Below, one piece after another: positions 57,140 through 64,000 of a stretch of 64,000 nt of DNA. A program made the translations under genes and the position numbers. Position 1 is the stretch's first letter. Each line of letters starts with the position of its first letter. The stretch is from Nilaparvata lugens (taxonomy: Eukaryota; Arthropoda; Insecta; Hemiptera; Delphacidae): positions 43,195,295 through 43,259,294 of the forward strand of contig NC_052507.1 in the NCBI RefSeq assembly GCF_014356525.2, in the 5' to 3' direction. The notes below the pieces were generated by a model. The model saw only the letters and a program-made list of their open reading frames with translations. It was not told the DNA's origin and made no database searches.

Positions 57140-57292
57140 CGGGGACCAGCATCAGGGGTCATTGACCTTTTACCTCCACCCACTTCAAGTCATCAACCTT
57201 TTATCTCCGCCCACTTCAAGTCATCAACCTTTTATCTCTGCCCACTTCAAGTCATCAACCTTTTATCTCCACCCATATCCATCAGTTTGATC
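57140..57292. repeat. Minisatellite, 33-base unit
   Basis: Four copies of a unit with CTTCAAGTCATCAACC and TTTTATCTCCGCCCA lie just upstream of the LINE 5' end, after a C-rich AGTGGCGTGGCCTTGCCCCC segment. Confidence 0.85.
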
Positions 57293-57342
57293 CCCCCTCC
57301 ACATCCAGATCTATCATTTTGCTTAAAACCAGCTTTTTATCC

Positions 57343-57548
57343 TAGTCAGATGGTTTTTTTTTTTCGATATAATGGATGTTTTTTGGATGTTTCAATCGAT
57401 GTTCTTCTGGCATTAAAAAATCGTCCGTATTGAATGGGATCTCTGGTTTAGACATTTTAATTCTTCGAAAAAAATCCTCTACACTATGTTCTAATGTGAA
57501 GCCACGACCTTCAAGCTCTGCCCAGTCAAATTTTCTTGAAGCAATATG
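57343..57548 (-). CDS. Uncalled open frame with coding character (possible 3' end of a gene)
   Basis: The minus-strand frame is open for about 67 codons, ending in a TGA near 57343. It contains RKFDWAELEGRGFTLEHSV, then FFRRIKMSKPEIPFNTDDF and MPEEHRLKHPKNIHYI. Balanced amino-acid use and a run of charged, aromatic and Pro residues look coding, unlike the surrounding AT-rich sequence. The only internal ATG would give 33 residues, so it may be the end of a longer gene, an exon or a relic. I do not recognise the family. Confidence 0.35.
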
Positions 57549-57599
57549 ATATTATGCTAATATATATATAGCATATTATATATTAAGATAATATGTGTA

Positions 57600-58022
57600 T
57601 CAGTACATTGCATCATGAATATATTGTTTGAATTCAGAATTATTGTACACATAATCCATCATACTCTCTTCTAATAACCTAATTCCAGTCTTAAGATTAT
57701 CATAACTAACAAATTCAACTTTTTCTTTTTCATACTCATCTTTAGTTAATAGATTATTAATACTAATCTTTGCTTCTTCAGTAATTATCTCCAAACTTGA
57801 TTTGAGATGATCAAATGACACTAGTCTAGCCTTCTCCTTATTGAAATCTGATATTGTCAAAACTGTTCTTTTAAGTTCTTCTAATTGTTTCTTCAAACTA
57901 TCTTTGGATGTAATCAAATCCGCCTTTTCCTTATCAAAGTCGGATCTGGTTAGAACTGTTTTCTTATGCTAACTTAACTGATTTTCTGAATATTCCTTAG
58001 CATCTATCTCATTACTTTTCAT
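57600..58022 (-). pseudogene. Coiled-coil fibre-like protein of Maverick 2, one in-frame stop
   Basis: The ATG at 58020-58022 opens 17 codons, then a TAG (57969-57971), then the same frame continues to 57600. The product is a series of about 22-residue units, each with a Leu-Thr, an acidic Asp-(Phe/Tyr), Lys-Glu-Lys and a following Leu-Lys (for example SDFNKEKARLVSFDHLK, DEYEKEKVEFVSYDNLK). This is similar in style, though not in sequence, to the fibre-like protein at 21639-22679. A fibre or shaft role is plausible. It is the last recognisable gene of element 2. Confidence 0.6.
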
Positions 58023-58086
58023 GTGAAACACGTCCAAACCTGTCCACAGACATGTTGTAACTGGAAGACTGAATAAGACACTAACT

Positions 58087-58452
58087 TCAACCTTCCCTAA
58101 TACATTTTCGCTCAGCCAGATCGAAAATAACCTCCCACGATTGATTACTATCTGTGATTGTTGTTATATGATGATCATTGCTACATCCATAGTGGAAATG
58201 CCCACGTTCCTCAATTACAATATCTAGGAGTTCATAAACTTCAGATAAGATTGAATACTTCGAACTCGAATTTGACCATTTACTATCATCAGACAATTCT
58301 TTATTATCATTTTCCTTAACTCTACTATCATTCTGAACACAATATTGTGAGAATCTAATGCTATTAGCCAATTCTGTAAATTCGTCCAAAGTTATTCCCA
58401 TTAATAACCTGGACAACTTTTTGAATTTGGAATAACTAAAACAATGAGACAT
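58087..58452 (-). CDS. Hypothetical Maverick protein, 121 aa, paralogue of 46873-47214
   Basis: An intact frame from the ATG at 58452. It shares FSYSKFKKLSRLLMGI, EVYELLDIV, GHFHYGCSNDHH and a C-terminal FDLAERKCIREG with the gene at 46873-47214. Conservation of His, Tyr, Cys and terminal Cys between the two lineages suggests purifying selection on those residues. The central acidic, Ser/Asn-rich stretch differs in length. A piggyBac insertion lies just upstream (TTAA at 58474). Confidence 0.8.
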   Translation of the reverse strand: MSHCFSYSKFKKLSRLLMGITLDEFTELANSIRFSQYCVQNDSRVKENDNKELSDDSKWSNSSSKYSILSEVYELLDIVIEERGHFHYGCSNDHHITTITDSNQSWEVIFDLAERKCIREG

Positions 58453-58473
58453 ATTTGAGGTTATGTTCTATTA

Positions 58474-61264
58474 ACACTTACCGTGCTGGGCGCCGAGCGC
58501 TATGACCATGCATGCAATGCTAAGTGGTGGATCTGCCGCCCATGCATAGAATGCTGGCCGTTTTCAGCACTTTTAGAATACTGATATCTTATAAACTATA
58601 AAAGATAAATTAATGTCACTTACATGGTTGGAATCAGCTTGTCTTTCTCTTTCCGTTGGTATATCACATTATCGTTTGATTCCATAAAGCAAGGAATATA
58701 ACCACATATTTGAAGCATGTTTTCAAGAAAAAAACTTTTTCATTCTATCCTTTTTTTACTGTACATTTTCAAAATAGAATATTTTTCATCGCTGCAATTA
58801 TTGTTCTTCACACTTTCATTCATCATTAAGTAAATTTCTATTCTAACTGCCCAACTATTTATGGATAATCAACTAACTAGCTACCTAAGATCTATAATTC
58901 TTTTTCGTGTGGAAAATTTTGAAGCAAGGTTCTTTGCACAGAGCTACTTTGCACTCACAACATTGATATGAAGAGTCCTCCCTTTTGGCTTTTCCTGTCT
59001 CTCTTGCACCTTTTTTTGAGCATACCTTACATACAAGTTGACGTCTTTTCTTGCCAGGGGGTACAGGGATTTTTTGGATGAAATGTTTTCCTGTTGCAAG
59101 CCGGCTTAGTTGATTTCCCGAAATTCTTGGCCGTGGTGATTCATTATCACATACTGCAAGCTCCGAGCACAACAATTTCATGGATTGTGTTGTGCTCATT
59201 TTATTATTTTTCAATTTGTTGAACAGAATTGAACAGTTGACAACAGTCATCAAGAACATATGAAAGAACAACTTCTTCCACCACTTTACAGATTTATGCC
59301 CATATGCTCCATATGCCATTCTCTGATCTGAAAGATCAACTCCAAACTTATGTTTATTATATCCAATGACACAGGCTGGTTTTGTTTTTTCATTTCCAAA
59401 CCTGTCATTATAGGTGATCATCTCAGCTGCATGTCTTGTAGAAATCATGTAAACGTCATGTTTGTCTTTCCATCTCAAAGCAAGGACATTTCCACTTCTT
59501 CAAAATATTTGTTCTCCTTTTTTTATTTTTTTGTTGTCCTTTATTTCAAGTGGTGAGCCTTGTCTTCTCCATATTGTTGTTCCCACAAGTCCTGTTCCAA
59601 GTTTTTCCAGCTCTCTTGCTAGGGCTGGCCCAGTGTAGAAACGGTCTGCATAGAGGGTGCATCAACTTCCTGCTAATGATCCCAACAATCTTGTAGTGAG
59701 ATCAATTACATTGCTGCCTGCTCCATAGTAGATATCAAAATTCCAAATGTAGCCACCATTTGATTCTGAAATAATGTATAGTTTCATTCCATACTTAGAA
59801 GGTTTCATGGGCATGTACACTTTGAAGTGCACTCTACCACGAAATTTGCACATTCCTTCATCTATAGTGATGTGTTCATCAGGGAGATAAGCATTTTGGA
59901 ATCGTGATTGAAGGCTCTCAAGAAATGGCCGAACTTTGTGTAATGGGTCATGTCCTGGTTGGCCTTTTGGAAGAAACTCTGAGTTGTCATTCACATGAAT
60001 GTTTCCAAGAATGAGTAGAAATCGATCCCTTGTCATGATGTTTGACAAAAGTTGCATGAGACAACTGGATCCTGGGACCAATGGTCTACAAGTTGAGGTT
60101 TTTTGTCAATGCACATATGAAAAGAAATAGCTAAAAAATTTTGAATTTCTTCTAAACTTATAGCTTTCCAACTATTCATTCGACTTTTAGCTGTCAGTTT
60201 GTTTGTTGCCCTCAACTTCCTAAGCTGTTGTTGTGCATACAGATTTGTTTCATGCTTTATTTTACATAGCAAATCATTGTCTATGAAGTAATTGAAAAAA
60301 TCTAACACTGTGCTATGTTCATCAAGCTCACTCACATCAGTAACACCACTATCCTCACAAAACACATCAATGTCTGGTATCTTATCAATATCAGTCCACT
60401 CGCCATACTCTTCATTGCCTGGTCTAGCAATCACGACTGGTTCCTCTTCTCCCTCATCAACTTCAGAATCTGTAAGAAAATTAAATGAGATAAGCTTAGA
60501 TATAATCAAGAAATACAAGAAAACATGCCTAAAATATTGAATTGAATAATAATTTTTATATAAAATTCATTTTTAGCACAGAACTTGAATGTAAACAACA
60601 TAACCTACAGCATTAAAGTAAACAATATGAAAGAGATTGAAGAAAATTTATATCTTACCTTCACTGTTATTTGGATTATTCACATAATCTGGGTCGTTGT
60701 CAGAATCATCCATAAACTGATTATCATCTTCCAAATCACTTAATAAATCGTTTAGAACATCAGAAATTTCAGCTGGATCCATGGCAACAAGACTATCGGC
60801 TCATGCATGAACTAACCTCCATTGAGTACAAGAGCAGGAGTTCAGCAAAATCATAACAACTAAAATGCAATTCATCATAGAGCGAATTCTAGTGGTGGAT
60901 TTGATAACTCATATACCAATGAACACATCAGAAGTAAGAAAAGCACGTATTTTGACGAGTTTGACCACTCTAACAGTCTAGAGAACGCAGACCGTCAAAA
61001 GACGTTGCTCGCAAAATGTGAGCGGGGAACTGAACCTGTCAAATGAGGTACCTTGCAGAATACTAGTGGAGAACAGATCCCATCAATTGACATGTTTAGC
61101 ACGCGAAGTGTTGAACAAGAAGTACTCATGTACAACTGAACTGCAGCTCTAACAAGCTTATACTAAATCAAATCTAATACTTACCTACTATTATATATGC
61201 TTTGCTTTCCACCTGACAGGAGGATGTGGGTATATAAACTTGAAAGATGCATCAACTTTAACCC
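58474..61264 (-). mobile_element. piggyBac transposon inserted in Maverick 2
   Basis: A TTAA at 58474-58477 is followed by CACTTACCGTGCTGGGCGCC, a typical piggyBac-like end. The transposase lies on the minus strand (58885-60782), about 410 bases inside. The other limit is unclear: a second TTAA with a related CCCTTAAGTACTGGCGCGG lies near 61264 but points the same way, so it may belong to another copy. The insertion separates two genes that are adjacent in element 1. Confidence 0.7.
58885..60782 (-). pseudogene. piggyBac transposase, two exons, one frameshift and two TGA stops
   Basis: Exon 1 (60659-60782) starts MDPAEISDVLNDLLSDLED and ends at a GTAAG donor; exon 2 begins at 60470 after a TTTTCTTACAG acceptor, in phase. 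The acidic N-terminus is followed by the catalytic core: IDEGMCKFRGR (first Asp), YADRFYTGPA (second Asp) and FGVDLSDQRMAYG (third Asp). The end is a Cys-rich CKVCSKKGA, CCECKVALCKEPC domain that binds the transposon ends. Breaks: a frameshift near 60060, a TGA near 59660 (beside YADRFY) and a TGA near 59497. It is the usual length (about 590 residues) but non-functional. Confidence 0.92.
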
Positions 61265-61381
61265 TTAAGTACTGGCGCGGTTTTCTGAGACACTACTACT
61301 GGCGCGGCGGTCTGGTAGACCCCCATCAAATTTTCTCTCTAATTAATTGAAAAATTTTTGTTCATCAAACTAGGCTGGTTA

Positions 61382-61822
61382 TCGTCAAGTTTTCATGTTT
61401 AAACCTGTTTGCAGGTCGCCATCACTGTTACCATAATTTTTACCTCACTGTTACCATCACTGTTACCATCACTGTGACCATCACTGTTACCATCATTACC
61501 ATCATTTCTCTCATATAATCGCAACACACTTCTCAATCCAAATGGTGTATGAACTATTCTCGCCTTATATACTAGATAGCTGGAGTCAGACTTTAAGTCA
61601 CGTATCTGCACAATGGGAATACTCTCCCTTGATGTCTCATTGAATTAAGTTAAACTTAACTTCTGCTGCTGCATTATGTAGGAGTAGAATAGCACATCTC
61701 TGCACTCAACTGTTCTTAAACCAAGAATGAAAGCTGCTTCACCAGAGTACATAGTATCACACTGTTTTGCCCCTCCACTCGTCAAGTTTTCATGTTTAAA
61801 CCTGTTTGCAGGTCGCCATCAC
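61382..61822. repeat. Direct repeat of about 45 bases flanking a 395-base segment, with a minisatellite
   Basis: A block with GTCAAGTTTTCATGTTTAAA and CCTGTTTGCAGGTCGCCATC occurs at about 61385-61427 and again at 61778-61821. Between them is a run of CATCACTGTTAC units (61430-61510). It could be a local duplication or the ends of a small direct-repeat element. Confidence 0.7.
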
Positions 61823-61889
61823 TCACCATTCCTCTTTGTTCCATCCCAAGGTCAGACATGATTGAACATGTTCACAAAAGTCAATAACC

Positions 61890-62180
61890 CTAAGGATCTT
61901 CTTTGTTAGATGAACTTATATTACGCAACACTTCATCCTCGATTTGAATTAGTTTTTGAACATTCAATTTCATAGGTCTGTAATAACATGGGTAATCATT
62001 TATATCACAAACATTAACTGTGTTTAGAAAAATTAATTTTAATTGTTCAGCAATCATAACATCACGATTTTCACATTTTGCTTTTGCAATAGCTTCTTCA
62101 CATGAATCAAACCAGTCTATGTAATCACGTAATTTCGATTCCAATTCTATATCAGCATACAACCAACATTTGGGATCCAT
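61890..62180 (-). CDS. Small Maverick protein (MDP family), 96 aa
   Basis: I chose the ATG at 62178-62180 because the copy in element 1 starts there (MDPKCWLYADIELESKL against MDPRKWLTADNELEVRL); the frame extends to another ATG at 62222. It is intact here, helical and acidic, with NTVNVCDINDYPCYYRP and a C-terminal LIQIEDEVLRN. It follows the nuclease-like gene by about 70 bases. Function unknown; co-located with virion genes in both lineages. Confidence 0.8.
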   Translation of the reverse strand: MDPKCWLYADIELESKLRDYIDWFDSCEEAIAKAKCENRDVMIAEQLKLIFLNTVNVCDINDYPCYYRPMKLNVQKLIQIEDEVLRNISSSNKEDP

Positions 62181-62251
62181 TACAACACTGATCTGTTCAC
62201 GGATCTGTTCATAACAGCACACTGGAATGGATTCTGTTTGTAGCAGAGCTT

Positions 62252-63091
62252 TTATATGAGTGGTACTGGAACTGAAAAATTTACTGGATTAGCAGCATCA
62301 CTTGTAAGATTGCATATTCTCGCCTTGTGCATGTATAATTGATATCCACACCATACACAAATTACCTCTTGCCCATTGTAGTAAAATCCTTGTCTCGCAT
62401 ATTTGCGTTTGTTTTGCTTAGTATAAAATGGACACATCTTCATACTTTTCATTCGCTCTGCTTCACATAAGTAATCCACTTTCTCTGCCTTGGACAACAT
62501 CAATGACAAATAATGTTTAGCGCTGAATAAAGCACATTTACCATCAACAATACTATTATGAATTTTGCAAACATTATAAGTCCAGCAATCAGAGAACTTT
62601 CTATAATTGGGCCTTTCAAAATTATCAGGTATTGTTTCAACATTATTGTGAAATTTCTTTAGGAATTCCGATTTTTCTCCACCCTTTGTATATACTCTAT
62701 CATAGTTTTTGAGACCAGCTTTTATTAGATCATCAGAATAATCTATTTCACCCAATTCCCATTTTATCTTGTGATGATAAAACTCCAATCAACATACATC
62801 TCGATAGGTTCTCCATGGTAGCTGTGATTTTGAAAATGGCGGTTTGAAATGTAATATAACATAAGTATCTTCAGGATCAATCATTGCAAATTCCTTCAAT
62901 ATAAATTGATTATTCTCATCTTTGAATCCATGAAACTCAACTACAGCAAATGTATCATCAATTCTAACCTGTTTGAATATGCTGCAATCCCCATCATCTC
63001 CTCCCTCAGCAACCCCTCCCTCCACCATCAACTGCTCTTCCTCCTCCTCCTTGTCCAAGTTGCACTGCACACTGACATCTGCATATTCCAC
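62252..63091 (-). pseudogene. Nuclease-like protein with BIR-like zinc module, one in-frame TGA
   Basis: The ATG at 63091 opens an acidic N-terminus (KEEEEEQLMVEGG), then FAVVEFHGFKDENNQFILK and EFAMID, the core of the nuclease-like domain. A TGA at 62789-62791 interrupts it where element 1 has Trp. The same frame continues with YHHKIKWELGEIDYSDD, GGEKSEF, CKIHNSIVDGKCALFSAKHY and the BIR-like end (RKYARQGFYYNGQEVICVWC). Total length is about 280 codons. It is the best copy for domain analysis. The BIR-like part keeps the aromatic/Gly turn and CxxC but its downstream His and Cys are closer together than in true BIR domains. Confidence 0.75.
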
Positions 63092-63354
63092 TTTCCTTGA
63101 TGGTTTTTAATGACAATTTCCTCCCATCTTCAACCCCAATGATAAGTCACCAGTATAGCGAGATAATAAACTATTATAGTCCTTCTGGTCCTCCTCTTCT
63201 TCCTTCACAGTTTGAAGTAAGGATGATGAAAGAGAGTCGCGCAATGATGATGTTGAAGTTCTGCTCGATAGCATGGTTCTTCACCTACTAAAGCTTTTTC
63301 AATCAGTCTTAGGTTATATACAACCTGCTCTCACCACGCACTCTACTGGTAAAA

Positions 63355-64000
63355 CTACTGCACTTCTCGAACCATTGATGTTAGTGGGGTATATTCTATA
63401 ATATTATCACTTACTAAAATGCAATGAGCACTGGTTGAAGCAGGCACATCACTCTCAAATTCAAATTCGAGTCGCACATCCATTGATCCTTTCAATGTAC
63501 TTGGCTGGTGCGAACAATCAATTACCAAAATTGGTGTATCTTTTGTAAATGTGGTATAATCAATTTCATTACCATGTTCAGAAATCACTGGTGAATTTGA
63601 ATAACTACCTGCAAAGTCTAAAAACATTTTAAACATTAACTGTTTATTACCTAATAGATTGTCATGAGGGTAATAAATGCTATTCAAATATAATTTCACA
63701 TTATACAGCTTGCACAAGTCAAAATTTGCCATTGTAGTCTTCAAGAGCAATTTTCTATTTGTTTGAAAAGCTAGAATTACATATTTTGGTGCATCTGTAT
63801 GTGCTGCAGTTTTAATTGTCCAACTATGTATCTTTGTTGTGGGTAATATGGGATATTCATGTATTTCCCATTTGCGGAATGCTAATTTTAGTGGATGATC
63901 ACTATCTAGTATACGTAAAAACTTGAGTCGTACATGATCCTCAAGTTGTAAATATGGTACTTTCCACTGCAATTTTTTAATGTTGAATGATACACTTTGA
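63355..64000 (-). CDS. Major capsid protein of Maverick 2, C-terminal part (runs off the window)
   Basis: The frame is open to the window edge and ends in a TAG at 63355. It matches the last half of the capsid gene at 44099-45343: KLQWKVPYLQLEDHVRLKFL, HPLKLAFRKWEIH, KYVILAFQTNRKLL, YNVKLYLNSIYYPHDNLL, MFLDFAGSY and the C-terminal EYTPLTSMVREVQ. It shows where the reading frame of the element 1 copy should continue past its stop. The part before the window end cannot be seen. Confidence 0.9.
   Translation of the reverse strand, partial: QSVSFNIKKLQWKVPYLQLEDHVRLKFLRILDSDHPLKLAFRKWEIHEYPILPTTKIHSWTIKTAAHTDAPKYVILAFQTNRKLLLKTTMANFDLCKLYNVKLYLNSIYYPHDNLLGNKQLMFKMFLDFAGSYSNSPVISEHGNEIDYTTFTKDTPILVIDCSHQPSTLKGSMDVRLEFEFESDVPASTSAHCILVSDNIIEYTPLTSMVREVQ

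Larger units (their letters stand above)
57300..64000 (-). mobile_element. Maverick/Polinton element 2, partial
   Basis: On the minus strand, from the window end inward: capsid protein, nuclease/BIR-like protein, the MDP small protein, a piggyBac insertion, the second small protein and a coiled-coil protein. The order of the first four matches the right arm of element 1, but the proteins are clearly diverged (roughly half identical in conserved stretches), so this is a separate lineage and not a recent duplicate. No terminal repeat like that of element 1 is seen; the inner limit is uncertain. Confidence 0.85.

Overview
The window looks like accessory DNA of an arthropod, most likely a hemipteran insect such as a planthopper. 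It is AT-rich and crowded with foldback repeats, MITEs, (CA)n and (CTT)n tracts, decayed non-LTR retrotransposons, a piggyBac relic, a hAT-type element and two Maverick/Polinton (adintovirus-like) elements. I recognise no host gene. The insect assignment rests on the kinds of elements and on my recollection of one interspersed repeat family, not on a marker gene. Two 100-base runs of N (9294-9393 and 50293-50392) are assembly gaps.

Layout. 1-19 kb: repeats only, including a 3.1 kb hAT-type element (13945-17041) with an exact 8-bp target duplication. About 19.1-47.6 kb: one large Maverick, bounded by inverted terminal repeats that are themselves minisatellites (19386-20135 and 47213-47633). 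Its left arm, on the minus strand, carries a small unknown gene, a coiled-coil fibre-like protein, a DUF8207-like gene, the packaging ATPase, a retroviral-type integrase with chromodomain, and the protein-primed type B DNA polymerase. Diverging from the polymerase on the plus strand are a BIR (IAP-like) gene and a probable two-exon gene. The right arm, on the plus strand, carries a parvovirus-type phospholipase A2, an adenain-like protease, a penton-like protein, a small protein, the double-jelly-roll major capsid protein, a nuclease-like protein with a BIR-like zinc module, and two small genes. About 9 kb of non-Maverick DNA, including a decayed LINE, lies between the arms.

47.6-57.1 kb: a LINE whose (GATT)n tail abuts the right terminal repeat, a GC-rich block, a transposon relic with a Myb/SANT-like fragment, and a better preserved Jockey/CR1-like LINE. 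57.3-64.0 kb: the minus-strand end of a second, clearly diverged Maverick (capsid protein, nuclease/BIR-like, two small genes, a coiled-coil protein), interrupted by a piggyBac element.

How the genes fit together. Polymerase and integrase copy and insert the element. ATPase, protease, capsid proteins and phospholipase A2 form a virion assembly and entry module. The BIR protein is a plausible apoptosis modulator. Most of the replication genes are broken: the polymerase has two frameshifts and an Asn at the motif A aspartate; the integrase has a stop, a frameshift and Asp at the third acidic position; the ATPase has a stop and lost its C-terminus. The phospholipase, protease and penton-like frames are intact. 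I therefore read this as a recent but dead endogenous virus-like element, not an active one.
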